From contig NZ_JBDPLZ010000002.1 of assembly GCF_039871655.1 (NCBI RefSeq), forward strand, positions 682,001 to 746,000: 64,000 bases of DNA, in the 5' to 3' direction. The translations under genes were made by a program, and so were the position numbers. Positions within the stretch are counted from its first letter, which is position 1. Each line of letters starts with the position of its first letter. Below the pieces are notes generated by a model. That model saw nothing but the letters and a program-made list of their open reading frames with translations. It was not told the DNA's origin and did not search any database. Source of the DNA: Actinocorallia sp039871655. GTDB lineage: Bacteria; Actinomycetota; Actinomycetes; Streptosporangiales; Streptosporangiaceae. This document shows, piece by piece, positions 8,219 to 16,987 of this stretch.

Positions 8219-8238
8219 GCCCGGGATGGCTCCCGGGC
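8219..8238 (+). promoter_or_regulatory. Stable hairpin in the ctaC leader
   Basis: GCCCGGGA and its complement around TGGC, 23 bases before the ctaC start and just ahead of its GGGGAAGG ribosome site. It may affect translation initiation or mRNA stability. The intergenic stretch 8131-8261 carries the two divergent promoters and no gene. Confidence 0.35.
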
Positions 8239-8261
8239 TTCATCTGTGGGGAAGGCAATCC

Positions 8262-9104
8262 GTGAGTCCGACCCGCTCTAGGGAGCGGCGTACGCCAGTG
8301 CGTGGCCGCCGAGCGCTGAGAAGCGCGACCACGCTGGCTTTGCTGGCGATGGCCGCCACCGCCTGTGACGCTGAACAGTGGAAGCGCATTGGGTACCCCG
8401 ACCCCGCCAGCGAGCAGGGCGACCGCATGCTCTCGCTCTGGCAGGGCGCGTGGATCGCGGCGATCATCATCGGTGTGATCGTCTGGGGCCTGATCATCTG
8501 GGCCGTGTTGTTCCACCGCAAGCGGAAGGGCGAGGAAGGTCTGCCCGCGCAGGTGCGTTACAACCTGCCGGTCGAGATTCTCTACACCGCAGTGCCGTTC
8601 GTCATCATCGGTGTGCTGTTCTTCTACACCGCCCGTGACGAGGCCCAAGTCGAGAAGATCACCAAAAAGCCCGACGTGACGGTCGACGTGATCGGCTACC
8701 AGTGGAGCTGGCAGTTCGACTACCTCGGCGACACTTACAAGAAGGCCGACGGCTCGCCGATCAGCATCGTCGGCACCCCGACGAGCCCCGACGCTCCGGG
8801 CGGCACCGCCCAGGGGCAGAAGCCGGTCCTGGTCATTCCCGTGGACAAGACCATCCGCTTCAACCTCAAGTCGGACAACGTCATCCACTCCTTCTGGGTT
8901 CCCGCCTTCATCTACAAGAAGGACGTCGTTCCCGGATACGTGAACAAGTTCGAGCTGCGCCCGACCAAGGTCGGGACGTACGAAGGCCGTTGCGCCGAAT
9001 TCTGCGGCCTCGACCACAGCCGGATGCTCTTCCAGGTGAAGGTCGTCACGCAGGCCGAGTTCGACGACTTCGTGGCCCAGCAGAAGTCTGGAGGCGCGCA
9101 GTGA
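8262..9104 (+). CDS. ctaC: Cytochrome c oxidase subunit II, lipoprotein precursor
   Basis: A 280-residue subunit II of the aa3 oxidase, which receives electrons from the cytochrome cc of the bc1 complex at its CuA centre. The GTG at 8262 is chosen because GGGGAAGG precedes it by six bases. The N-terminal export signal ends in a lipobox (MAATAC, Cys near 34). Two membrane helices follow (near 62-83 and 104-124), then the cupredoxin domain. The CuA ligands are in GRCAEFCGLDHSRM (near 246-257) with a His in VIHSFWVP. Its stop overlaps the ctaD start (GTGA), so the genes are translationally coupled. Confidence 0.96.
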   Translation: MSPTRSRERRTPVRGRRALRSATTLALLAMAATACDAEQWKRIGYPDPASEQGDRMLSLWQGAWIAAIIIGVIVWGLIIWAVLFHRKRKGEEGLPAQVRYNLPVEILYTAVPFVIIGVLFFYTARDEAQVEKITKKPDVTVDVIGYQWSWQFDYLGDTYKKADGSPISIVGTPTSPDAPGGTAQGQKPVLVIPVDKTIRFNLKSDNVIHSFWVPAFIYKKDVVPGYVNKFELRPTKVGTYEGRCAEFCGLDHSRMLFQVKVVTQAEFDDFVAQQKSGGAQ

Positions 9105-10795
9105 CCGCGATCTCAGAGAGGCCCGCGCTCACCCCCGCGGAACAGCCTCACACCAGCAAGGGGCGGTTGATCGTCAACTGGATGACGTCGACCGACCACA
9201 AGGTCATCGGGTACATGTACCTCATCACCTCCTTCGTGTTCTTCCTCATCGGAGGCGTGATGGCTCTGGTGATCAGGACGGAGCTGTACAAGCCCGGCAT
9301 GCAGGTGGTGACCAACGAGCAGTTCAACCAGCTCTTCACCATGCACGGCACGATCATGCTGCTGATGTTCGCGACCCCGCTGTTCGCGGGCTTCGCCAAC
9401 GTCATCATGCCGCTGCAGATCGGTTCACCCGACGTGGCGTTCCCGCGCATGAACATGCTGGCGTTCTGGTTCTTCCTGTTCGGCAGCCTGGTCGTGCTCG
9501 CCGCCTTCCTCACCCCTGACGGCGCCGCCAGCTTCGGCTGGTTCGCCTACACGCCGCTGTCGGACGCCACCCGCACTCCGGGCTTCGGCGGCGACCTGTG
9601 GGTGATCGGCCTGTCGCTGTCGGGTCTGGGCACCATCCTGGGCTCGGTCAACTTCATCACCACGATCCTGTGCATGCGCGCCCCGGGCATGACCATGTTC
9701 CGGATGTCGATCTTCAGCTGGAACGTCCTGCTGACCTCGATCCTCGTCCTGCTGGCCTTCCCGGTCCTGGCCGCGGCGATGCTGGCCCTGTTCGCCGACC
9801 GCAAGTTCGGCGCGCACGTCTTCGACTCCGCCCACGGCGGCGCGATCCTCTGGCAGCACCTCTTCTGGTTCTTCGGCCACCCCGAGGTGTACATCATCGC
9901 CCTGCCGTTCTTCGGCATCGTGACGGAGATCCTGCCGGTGTTCAGCCGCAAGCCGGTCTTCGGCTACATCGGCCTGGTCGGCGCGACCATCGCGATCGCC
10001 GGTCTGTCGATCACCGTCTGGGCGCACCACATGTTCGTGACCGGTCAGGTGCTCCTACCGTTCTTCTCGTTCATGACGTTCCTCATCGCGGTGCCCACCG
10101 GTGTGAAGTTCTTCAACTGGATCGGCACGATGTGGCGGGGACACCTGTCCTTCGAGAGCCCGATGCTCTTCTCGGTCGGCTTCCTGGTCACCTTCCTCTT
10201 CGGCGGTCTGACCGGCGTCATGCTGGCCTCGCCCCCGATGGACTTCCAGCTGTCGGACTCCTACTTCGTGGTGGCGCACTTCCACTACGTGATCTTCGGT
10301 ACCGTCGTCTTCGCGATGTTCGCGGGCTTCTACTTCTGGTGGCCCAAGTTCACCGGCAAGATGCTCAACGACACCCTGGGCAAGATCCACTTCTGGATCC
10401 TGTTCATCGGCTTCCACACCACCTTCCTCGTCCAGCACTGGCTGGGCGCGGCCGGCATGCCCCGGCGCTACGCCGACTACGCCTCGGAGTTCACCGGCCT
10501 GAACGAGCTGTCCACTCTGGGCTCGTTCCTGCTGGGCGTCTCGATGCTGCCGTTCTTCTACAACCTGTACATCACGTGGAAGAAGGGCAAGAAGGTCAAC
10601 GTGGACGACCCGTGGGGCTACGGAGGCTCCCTCGAGTGGGCGACCTCCTGCCCGCCGCCGCGGCACAACTTCAACTCCATCCCGCGCATCCGCTCCGAGC
10701 GGCCGGCCTTCGACCTGCACCACGCCGCGGAGGCGCAGCGTGCCGCGGAGAAGTTCAGCGTGCAGACGGTGTCGACGAAGAAGCTGGAGGGCTGA
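9101..10795 (+). CDS. ctaD: Cytochrome c oxidase subunit I
   Basis: A 564-residue heme-copper oxidase subunit I with twelve predicted membrane helices; it holds heme a and the heme a3/CuB site that reduces oxygen to water. The low-spin heme His is in FTMHGTIMLLMF, the CuB/Tyr segment is in WFFGHPEVYIIALP, the two further CuB His are in VWAHHMFVTG, and the a3/a ligands are in VVAHFHYVIFG. The GTG at 9101 overlaps the ctaC stop by four bases, so longer in-frame extensions into ctaC are spurious. ctaF begins three bases after its stop. Confidence 0.97.
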   Translation: MTAISERPALTPAEQPHTSKGRLIVNWMTSTDHKVIGYMYLITSFVFFLIGGVMALVIRTELYKPGMQVVTNEQFNQLFTMHGTIMLLMFATPLFAGFANVIMPLQIGSPDVAFPRMNMLAFWFFLFGSLVVLAAFLTPDGAASFGWFAYTPLSDATRTPGFGGDLWVIGLSLSGLGTILGSVNFITTILCMRAPGMTMFRMSIFSWNVLLTSILVLLAFPVLAAAMLALFADRKFGAHVFDSAHGGAILWQHLFWFFGHPEVYIIALPFFGIVTEILPVFSRKPVFGYIGLVGATIAIAGLSITVWAHHMFVTGQVLLPFFSFMTFLIAVPTGVKFFNWIGTMWRGHLSFESPMLFSVGFLVTFLFGGLTGVMLASPPMDFQLSDSYFVVAHFHYVIFGTVVFAMFAGFYFWWPKFTGKMLNDTLGKIHFWILFIGFHTTFLVQHWLGAAGMPRRYADYASEFTGLNELSTLGSFLLGVSMLPFFYNLYITWKKGKKVNVDDPWGYGGSLEWATSCPPPRHNFNSIPRIRSERPAFDLHHAAEAQRAAEKFSVQTVSTKKLEG

Positions 10796-10798
10796 TCG

Positions 10799-11212
10799 AT
10801 GCGCATCCAGGCCTACATGTTCTACGGGTGCGGGATCTTCTTCCTGATCACCGACGTCGTCTACTGGCTCTTCTCCGGTGACTGGACGGGCACCACCGCC
10901 CTGGCGATGTCCGTCGGTCTCGCCTTCATGATCGGCTTCTACGCCCACTTCACCGTCAACCGGCTGGAGAAGCTCAAGGGCGGCGAGCTGCCCGAGGACG
11001 ACAAGACCGGCGAGATCGCCGACCTGGCCGGCAAGGTGGGCGAGTTCAGCCCGCACAGCTGGTGGCCGCTGTTCGTGGGCCTCTCGGCCGCGGGCCTCTG
11101 CCTGGGCCTGGTGTTCGGCTGGTGGCTGGTGCTGCTGTCCGCCGCCTGCCTCGTCATGTCCGTGATCGGACTGGTCTTCGAGTACTACCGGGGCCAGTAC
11201 GTCGAGGCGTAA
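10799..11212 (+). CDS. ctaF: Cytochrome c oxidase subunit IV, actinobacterial type
   Basis: A 137-residue protein with four hydrophobic helices (near 5-24, 36-52, 83-101 and 105-125), the size and topology of the actinobacterial subunit IV. It stabilises the aa3 oxidase within the bc1-aa3 supercomplex. It starts MRIQAYMFYGCGIFF and ends FEYYRGQYVEA. The gene sits three bases after ctaD and is the last of the ctaC-ctaD-ctaF operon, which ends in a long hairpin at 11224. Confidence 0.92.
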   Translation: MRIQAYMFYGCGIFFLITDVVYWLFSGDWTGTTALAMSVGLAFMIGFYAHFTVNRLEKLKGGELPEDDKTGEIADLAGKVGEFSPHSWWPLFVGLSAAGLCLGLVFGWWLVLLSAACLVMSVIGLVFEYYRGQYVEA

Positions 11213-11223
11213 AGAGATATCGA

Positions 11224-11267
11224 CCGAAGGCCGGTGTGCTCCCGAGCGGGAGCGCACCGGCCTTCGG
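11224..11267 (+). terminator. Terminator of the ctaCDF operon
   Basis: A 20-base stem (CCGAAGGCCGGTG..., one G:U-type mismatch) with a GAGC loop, starting 11 bases after the ctaF stop. Confidence 0.8.
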
Positions 11268-11428
11268 CATAATCGCATTCCGTTATGAGATGCTCACCCG
11301 GTGAGGTTTCCCTCACCGGTGCGCGCGGGTAGCCAAGAGCACAGAAGTGGTGTTCGTCCGCTTCTCTGTGATCTTCGGGGGCGTTCGGGGTCTTCGGGGC
11401 CCGGAACGGGATGACAACGGGAGGTTCG

Positions 11429-12682
11429 GTGCCGGTCTACCGCACCGTGTCGAGGGCGGGAGCCGCGGGACTGCTCCTGGCCCCGCTGCTGGCCAGCTGC
11501 TCGCAGGACAAGCCGCTCCCCCCTCGGGCCGGAGTCGTGATCTCACCGGCGGGCGTCGCGGTGAAGCCCGACACCCCCATCGTGGTGAGGGCCGACGAGG
11601 GAACGCTCCAGGACGTCACCGTCAGGGACCAGAAGGGCACGGCGGTCGAGGGCGTCATGGCCGACGACGGCAGCACCTGGACCTCCCGGTTCCCGCTGGT
11701 CCCCGGCAGCAGGTACCGGGTGAGGGCGGCGGCGCTCGGCACCGACGGGCAGATCCAGACGGGCGGCGGGAGTTTCACCACCACCCGCCCCAAGCAGACC
11801 GTGGAGAGCACGGTCCTGTTCCCCTCCCCCCGCGAGGTCGTCGGGGTGGGGATGGCGGTCAAGATCGGGTTCGACCGCGCCGTCACCAACAAGGAGGGGG
11901 TGGAGCGGGCGCTGGAGGTGCGCAGCTCCAAGCCGGTCGAGGGTGCCTGGCGCTGGTTCGACGACCAGAACGTCATCTTCCGTCCCAAGGAGTACTGGCC
12001 CGCCTACACCAGGGTCAGGGTCGTCGGTCATCTGACCGGAGTGCCCTTGGCGGGGAAGCACTACGGCGCCAGGGACGTCGACCTGGAGTTCAACGTCGGC
12101 GAGCGCATCGAGAGCATCGGCGATGCCCGCAAGCACCGGGTCGTGGTCAAGCGCAACGGCAGGACGGTGCGGACGATGCCCGCGAGCATGGGCAAGGGCG
12201 GGGTCCGCAAGTACACCACCACCAACGGGATCCACCTGACCATGGAGAAGGAGTACATGACCGTCATGACCTCTCCCGGCATCGGGCCCGGCCAGCCGGG
12301 CTACTACCGGCAGAACGTCAACTGGACGGTCCGGATCTCCAACAGCGGCGAGTACCTGCACAGCGCGCCCTGGTCGGTGGGCTCCCAGGGGCGCGCCAAC
12401 GTCAGCCACGGCTGCATCAACCTCTCGCCGGCGAACGGCAAGTGGTTCCACAACATCAGCCACCGGGGCGACCCCGTGGTGATCACCGGCACGGACCGGG
12501 AGCTCGAGCCGGAGAACGGCTGGGGCTACTGGCAGCTGGGCTGGAAGGAGTGGCTGAAGGGCAGTAGGGCCCAGGGCTTCACCACCGGGCCGCTGAAGGA
12601 CTCCACGGCCACGGCGGGCACCCGGGCCCCGGTCGGCTCCTCGGACGTCACAGAGAGCCGTCAGGAGCTCAGGAGTCCCTGA
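11429..12682 (+). CDS. L,D-transpeptidase lipoprotein with Ig-like domains
   Basis: A 417-residue secreted lipoprotein that should form 3-3 peptidoglycan cross-links. A signal peptide with lipobox LLASC lies within the first 25 residues. About residues 35-225 form two Ig-like beta domains, as in mycobacterial LdtMt2, and the YkuD catalytic domain occupies roughly 225-365. The catalytic motif is HSAPWS...NVSHGCINLSP, with the nucleophilic Cys near 333. The tail after 370 is Ser/Thr-rich and disordered. The GTG at 11429 is chosen because GGGAGG precedes it; an ATG at 11411 has no such site. It converges on trpD with a 14-base overlap of 3' ends. Confidence 0.92.
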   Translation: MPVYRTVSRAGAAGLLLAPLLASCSQDKPLPPRAGVVISPAGVAVKPDTPIVVRADEGTLQDVTVRDQKGTAVEGVMADDGSTWTSRFPLVPGSRYRVRAAALGTDGQIQTGGGSFTTTRPKQTVESTVLFPSPREVVGVGMAVKIGFDRAVTNKEGVERALEVRSSKPVEGAWRWFDDQNVIFRPKEYWPAYTRVRVVGHLTGVPLAGKHYGARDVDLEFNVGERIESIGDARKHRVVVKRNGRTVRTMPASMGKGGVRKYTTTNGIHLTMEKEYMTVMTSPGIGPGQPGYYRQNVNWTVRISNSGEYLHSAPWSVGSQGRANVSHGCINLSPANGKWFHNISHRGDPVVITGTDRELEPENGWGYWQLGWKEWLKGSRAQGFTTGPLKDSTATAGTRAPVGSSDVTESRQELRSP

Positions 12683-13724
12683 GCCGCTGCGAGACCGTCA
12701 CCCAGCGTTCCAGCAGTGAGCGGGCGGCACCGGAGTCGATGGTCTCGCCGGCCTGCTCGTAGGCGGCCTTGAGCGCGGGAAGGAGCCGGTCGGCGCCGGG
12801 GGCTCCCTCGGCGGCGACCAGGGCCGCCGCCGCGTTCAGCTGGACCATGTCCCGGACGGGGCCGCTCTCGCCCGCCAGGACCCGGTGCACGACCCCGGCG
12901 TTGAACTCCGCGTCCGCGCCGCGCAGGTCCTCCAGCGTGGATCTGGGGATGCCCAGCTCCGCCGGGTCGAAGAGCGTCTCCTCCACCCGCCCTTCCCGCA
13001 CGCACCACACCGTCGACGGGCCGGTGGTGCTCAGCTCGTCCAGGCCGTCCTCGCCGCGGAAGACCAGGGCCGAGCAGCCGCGCTCGGCGAAGACCCCGGC
13101 GACGACCGGGGCCATGCGCTGGTGGAAGACGCCGACGGCCATGGCGCGGGGCCGGGCCGGGTTGGTCAGCGGGCCGAGGAAGTTGAAGAAGGTGGGGGTG
13201 CCCAGCTCCTTGCGCACCCCGCCGGCGTAGCGCATCGCCGGGTGGTAGAGCGGGGCGAAGAGGAAGCCGATCCCGGCCTCCTGGATCACCTGCGAGGTCT
13301 TCTCCGGCGGCAGGTCGATCACCACGCCCAGCGCCTCCAGCACGTCCGCGGTGCCGCAGGCGGAGGAGGCGGCCCGGTTGCCGTGCTTGGCGATGCGGAC
13401 CCCGGCCCCGGCGGCCACGATGGCGGCCATCGTGGAGAAGTTGACCGTGTGGTGGCGGTCGCCCCCGGTGCCCACCAGGTCGACGACGCCGTCGGAGGGG
13501 AGCTCCAAGGGGGTGGCGCTGGCCAGCATGCCCTCGGCGATGCCGGCGATCTCGGTGACCGTCTCGCCCTTGGCCCGCAGCGCGATCGCGAAGCCCGCCA
13601 TCTGGGCGTCGGTGGCGGCGCCCGCCATGATCTGGCTCATCGCCCACTCGGCCTCGGCGGAGGACAGCGTCTGCCCGTCGAGCAGGGCGTTGAGCAGGGA
13701 GGGCCAGGTCGTACGGGCAGCCAC
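12669..13724 (-). CDS. trpD: Anthranilate phosphoribosyltransferase
   Basis: A 351-residue TrpD, which joins anthranilate to PRPP in tryptophan synthesis. The PRPP/Mg loop LVGTGGDRHHTVNFSTMA (near 86-103), the KHGNRAASS motif, the GPLTNPARPRA segment and the acidic REGRVEET region are all intact. The start is a GTG at 13724 with GAGG upstream, beginning AARTTWPSLLNALLDG. It is a lone trp gene, as at Rv2192c in M. tuberculosis. A receiver-domain gene ends 24 bases upstream on the same strand. Its 3' end overlaps that of the convergent L,D-transpeptidase gene. Confidence 0.96.
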   Translation of the reverse strand: MAARTTWPSLLNALLDGQTLSSAEAEWAMSQIMAGAATDAQMAGFAIALRAKGETVTEIAGIAEGMLASATPLELPSDGVVDLVGTGGDRHHTVNFSTMAAIVAAGAGVRIAKHGNRAASSACGTADVLEALGVVIDLPPEKTSQVIQEAGIGFLFAPLYHPAMRYAGGVRKELGTPTFFNFLGPLTNPARPRAMAVGVFHQRMAPVVAGVFAERGCSALVFRGEDGLDELSTTGPSTVWCVREGRVEETLFDPAELGIPRSTLEDLRGADAEFNAGVVHRVLAGESGPVRDMVQLNAAAALVAAEGAPGADRLLPALKAAYEQAGETIDSGAARSLLERWVTVSQRLRDS

Positions 13725-13747
13725 GTGAGGCCTCTTTCGCGTCAGGG

Positions 13748-14185
13748 TCAGAGAACCGGCAGTCGGTCGTTGAGTCGGGTGCGCAGCAGACCCGCCGCGG
13801 TCTGGGCTGCGGCCATCGGGTCCAGCGGCTGGGTGAGCACGGCCTCGGCCCGCGACCAGGTGGCCAGCCAGCCGTCGTCGCGCCGGGCGATCAGCACCAG
13901 CATCGGCGGGCAGTCGTAGACCTCGTCCTTGGCCTGGCGGCACACGCCGAGCCCGCCCGCGGGCTGGGCCTCGGCGTCCAGGACGACCAGGTCGAAGCCG
14001 CCCTCGTCCAGCAGCCTGACCACCGCGGGCTGGGTGGCGCACTCGACGTACTCCAGCGGGGGCAGATCCATGGCGGGCCGGCGGCCGATGGCCAACCGGA
14101 GCTGCTCGCGGACGCCGGCGTCGTCGCTGTAGACGAGGACCTTCACCGGGGGGGCCGGGTTTTCGGCGGACTGGGTGGCGCTCAT
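13748..14185 (-). CDS. Stand-alone receiver-domain protein, atypical
   Basis: A 145-residue protein consisting of a short Pro-rich start and one response-regulator receiver fold: KVLVYSDDAGVREQL (acidic pair near 22-23), DLVVLDAEAQPAGG (candidate phospho-Asp near 67) and AVLTQPLDPMAA where the usual Lys-Pro is replaced by Gln-Pro. No output domain follows. Loss of the conserved Lys suggests altered or absent phospho-signalling. The ATG at 14185 begins MSATQSAENPAPP; upstream in-frame starts lack support. It probably shares a message with trpD, and it is divergent from ctaE. Confidence 0.75.
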   Translation of the reverse strand: MSATQSAENPAPPVKVLVYSDDAGVREQLRLAIGRRPAMDLPPLEYVECATQPAVVRLLDEGGFDLVVLDAEAQPAGGLGVCRQAKDEVYDCPPMLVLIARRDDGWLATWSRAEAVLTQPLDPMAAAQTAAGLLRTRLNDRLPVL

Positions 14186-14321
14186 GCCCGAGAGGGTACC
14201 GCTTCCGCCTGGCCGGACAAAGGGTGGCCGCCCGGAGGCCGCGTGGTGCGAAGGCGGGGCCCGTGCGAACGGAGAGTAGTAGATCGTGACGAATGCGATA
14301 CATTCCGCCAAGGAGGCCTAC

Positions 14322-14381
14322 GTGGTGAAACGTAGGGGTAGGTGGCGAAGTTCCAATCGTGACCCAAGGATCGGTCTCTAA
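14322..14381 (+). CDS. Possible 19-residue leader ORF upstream of ctaE
   Basis: GTG GTG AAA CGT... encodes VVKRRGRWRSSNRDPRIGL and stops at 14381, 49 bases before the ctaE start. It has a very good AAGGAGG site five bases upstream and a TACATT -10-like box at about 14296. Seven of nineteen residues are basic. It could be a translated leader controlling ctaE or a chance frame; no homology is recognised. The stretch 14186-14430 otherwise carries divergent promoters. Confidence 0.35.
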   Translation: MVKRRGRWRSSNRDPRIGL

Positions 14382-14430
14382 CAGGGGGTCCGGTGCAGGG
14401 TGGCGGCCGGGTGACGTAATAATGCTGCCC

Positions 14431-15057
14431 GTGGCAACAGCATCCGCGATTAAGACAACACCGCTTGGCGAGCGGGAGAATCGTCCCAACCTCGTCAACG
14501 TGGGGACGATCGTCTGGTTGTCGTCTGAGCTCATGTTCTTCGCGGCGTTGTTCGCGATGTACTTCACCATCCGGTCGGTGACCAAGGGCGCCGGCGGGGA
14601 ATGGCCCCAGGCCGAGTTGAACTTGCCGTTCGCGCTGCTCAACACGGTGGTCCTCGTCATCTCTTCGGTGACGTGCCAGATGGGCGTCTTCGCCGTCGAG
14701 AAGCGCGGTCTGCCCGACGACGTGCGTCGTCGGAAGATGCGCTTCTGGTTCGCGATCTCCTTCGTCCTGGGTCTCTACTTCGTGATCGGCCAGCTCATCG
14801 AGTACCGAGAGCTGATCCACGAGGGCATGACCCTCTCCGCGCACGCCTACGGCTCGGTCTTCTACCTGACCACCGGCTTTCACGGCATGCACGTGACCGG
14901 AGGTCTGGTGGCGTTCCTGCTGGTTCTGGGACGCACGTACGCCGCGAAGCGCTGGACACATGAGCAGGCGACGAGCGCGATCGTCGTTTCGTACTACTGG
15001 CACTTCGTGGACGTGGTCTGGATCGGCCTGTTCGCGACCATCTACCTGATCAGATAA
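14431..15057 (+). CDS. ctaE: Cytochrome c oxidase subunit III
   Basis: A 208-residue subunit III of the aa3 oxidase with five predicted membrane helices, the actinobacterial length. Family motifs IVWLSSELMFFAALFAMYFT (near 24-43), YLTTGFHGMHVTGG and the C-terminal SYYWHFVDVVWIGLF are intact. The GTG at 14431 is favoured: there is no Shine-Dalgarno, but an AATAAT box ends eight bases upstream, fitting a leaderless message. An ATG at 14422 would add three residues. It heads the ctaE-qcrC-qcrA-qcrB cluster; the next gene starts 12 bases after its stop. Confidence 0.94.
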   Translation: MATASAIKTTPLGERENRPNLVNVGTIVWLSSELMFFAALFAMYFTIRSVTKGAGGEWPQAELNLPFALLNTVVLVISSVTCQMGVFAVEKRGLPDDVRRRKMRFWFAISFVLGLYFVIGQLIEYRELIHEGMTLSAHAYGSVFYLTTGFHGMHVTGGLVAFLLVLGRTYAAKRWTHEQATSAIVVSYYWHFVDVVWIGLFATIYLIR

Positions 15058-15069
15058 CGGGGACCATCC

Positions 15070-15894
15070 GTGACTAGGTTCACTGCATGGCGCCGACGCT
15101 CCTGGGCGGGCTACGCCGTCATGCTCGCCGCCCTTGTGGCGATCGGCGTCATCTACGCCGGGTTGTCGCCCGCGACCGACAAGGCCGAGGCCACCGGTAC
15201 CCAGGCCCAGGCGCAGGACCTGGCCAAGGGCCGGGAGCTGTACAACCAGAACTGCGCCAGCTGCCACGGCCTCAACGCCGAGGGCACCAAGGACGCCAAG
15301 GGCCAGAAGGCACCGAGCCTGATCGGCGTCGGCGCGGCCGCGGTCGACTTCCAGATCACCACCGGCCGCATGCCGGCGATGACCATGGCGGCCCAGGTCC
15401 CGCGCAAGAAGGTCGTGGCTCCGTTCGACGACCACAAGAACGTCGAGGCCGTCTCCGCCTACATCCAGTCCCTGGGTGGAGGACCGGGCGTTCCCGAAGT
15501 TCCTGAGGGCGGCGACGTGGCGCTGGGCGGGAAGCTCTTCCGCACCAACTGCGCGCAGTGCCACAACTTCACCGGCCAGGGCGGCGCCCTGACCGGCGGC
15601 AAGTACGCGCCTGACCTCCACCAGACCACGCCGGTCCAGATCTACGAGGCGATGCTCACCGGTCCGCAGGCGATGCCGGTCTTCAACGACACGACGCTGA
15701 CCCCGCAGGACAAGGCCGCGATCATCGCGTTCATCGAGACCGTCCGCGCCGAGCCCAACCCGGGCGGCAACGGCCTCGGCCGGATGGGCCCGGTCTCCGA
15801 GGGTCTCGCCGCCTGGCTGGTGGGCATCGGCCTGCTCGTCCTCTGCGCGATGTGGATCACCGCCAAGAAGCCGAAGAAGCTGAAGAAGTCATGA
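15070..15894 (+). CDS. qcrC: Diheme cytochrome c subunit of the bc1 complex
   Basis: A 274-residue membrane-anchored diheme cytochrome cc, which passes electrons from the bc1 complex to CuA of the oxidase without a soluble cytochrome c. An N-terminal helix (near 12-32) anchors it. Two c-type heme sites follow, CASCH (near 62) and CAQCH (near 158), with distal Met ligands in GRMPAMTM and PQAMPVF. A C-terminal helix (near 243-263) is followed by a basic Lys tail. The start is GTG at 15070. Its stop overlaps the qcrA start (ATGA). Confidence 0.95.
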   Translation: MTRFTAWRRRSWAGYAVMLAALVAIGVIYAGLSPATDKAEATGTQAQAQDLAKGRELYNQNCASCHGLNAEGTKDAKGQKAPSLIGVGAAAVDFQITTGRMPAMTMAAQVPRKKVVAPFDDHKNVEAVSAYIQSLGGGPGVPEVPEGGDVALGGKLFRTNCAQCHNFTGQGGALTGGKYAPDLHQTTPVQIYEAMLTGPQAMPVFNDTTLTPQDKAAIIAFIETVRAEPNPGGNGLGRMGPVSEGLAAWLVGIGLLVLCAMWITAKKPKKLKKS

Positions 15895-16985
15895 GTGACG
15901 AAACCAACGAGACCGCACCCGCCGGGCCCGAGCGTGTCATCGGCACGCCGGCCCCGGTGAAGTCCGGCACGCTGCTGGCGTCCGGCGGAAGTGACGGCGA
16001 GGACTACAAGCCGGGCACCGAGCTCGACGAGGCCAAGGCCAAGAGGACCGAGCGGGTCGTCGCTCTGTTCTTCCTGATCGCCTTCGCCGCGAGCGTCGGC
16101 TTCATGGTCTACTTCGTGGGATGGAGCGGCCGCGACGGCGGCATGCACGGCATCGAGCGGGCCAGGGAGAGCAACCTCTGGCTCGGCGGCCTGATGACGC
16201 TCTCGTTCCTGGCGATAGGCATCGGCGTCACGATCTGGATGCGCAAGCTGATGACCAGCGCGCCGATCGAGCAGGCGCGCTACGACCTGGCCACGGACGA
16301 GGAGACCCGCTCCTCCCTCGCCCAGGACCTCAAGCAGGGCGCGCTCGACAGCGGTCTGACCAAGCGTCCGCTGCTGCGCCGCACCCTGCTGCTGGCCGCG
16401 GCCCCGCTGGGCCTGGCTCCGCTGTTCCTGCTGCGCGACCTCGGTCCGCTGCCGGAGAAGCGGCTGCGCATGACCTACTGGGGCAAGGCCGTGGCCGAGG
16501 CCAAGAAGGCCGGCAAGAAGGGCGTCCGGGTCGTCCTCGACGCGGGCCCCGACGGCGCCCCGATCAAGGCGGCCGACTTCAACACGCCCGGCGGCATGAT
16601 CACCGTGCTGCCCGAGGGCATCCACCACGAAGACGGCGCCCTGACCCAGATCGCCAAGGCGTCGACCATCCTGATCAACATCGAGCCTGACAAGATCAAG
16701 CCGATCAAGGGCCAGGAGAACTGGACCGTCAACGGGATCATCGCGTACTCCAAGATCTGCACGCACGTCGGCTGCCCCGCGGCCCTGTACGAGCAGACCA
16801 CGCACCACATCCTGTGCCCGTGCCACCAGTCGACCTTCGACGCCACCGACGGCGCCAAGGTCGTCTTCGGGCCGGCGGCCCGGCCGCTGCCTCAGCTGCC
16901 GCTCGCCGTCGACGACGAGGGGTACCTGATCGCCACGGGAGACTTCCCCGAGCCCATCGGCCCGAGCTACTGGGAGCGTGGCTGA
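15891..16985 (+). CDS. qcrA: Rieske iron-sulfur subunit of the bc1 complex
   Basis: A 364-residue Rieske subunit of actinobacterial type, with three membrane helices (near 50-68, 95-113 and 165-180) rather than one. The [2Fe-2S] ligands are in CTHVGCPA (near 288-293) and CPCHQSTFD (near 306-311). The first 40 residues are a hydrophilic cytoplasmic tail. The ATG at 15891 overlaps the qcrC stop by four bases. It takes electrons from menaquinol and delivers them to the QcrC hemes. qcrB follows after two bases. Confidence 0.95.
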   Translation: MSDETNETAPAGPERVIGTPAPVKSGTLLASGGSDGEDYKPGTELDEAKAKRTERVVALFFLIAFAASVGFMVYFVGWSGRDGGMHGIERARESNLWLGGLMTLSFLAIGIGVTIWMRKLMTSAPIEQARYDLATDEETRSSLAQDLKQGALDSGLTKRPLLRRTLLLAAAPLGLAPLFLLRDLGPLPEKRLRMTYWGKAVAEAKKAGKKGVRVVLDAGPDGAPIKAADFNTPGGMITVLPEGIHHEDGALTQIAKASTILINIEPDKIKPIKGQENWTVNGIIAYSKICTHVGCPAALYEQTTHHILCPCHQSTFDATDGAKVVFGPAARPLPQLPLAVDDEGYLIATGDFPEPIGPSYWERG

Positions 16986-16987
16986 TC

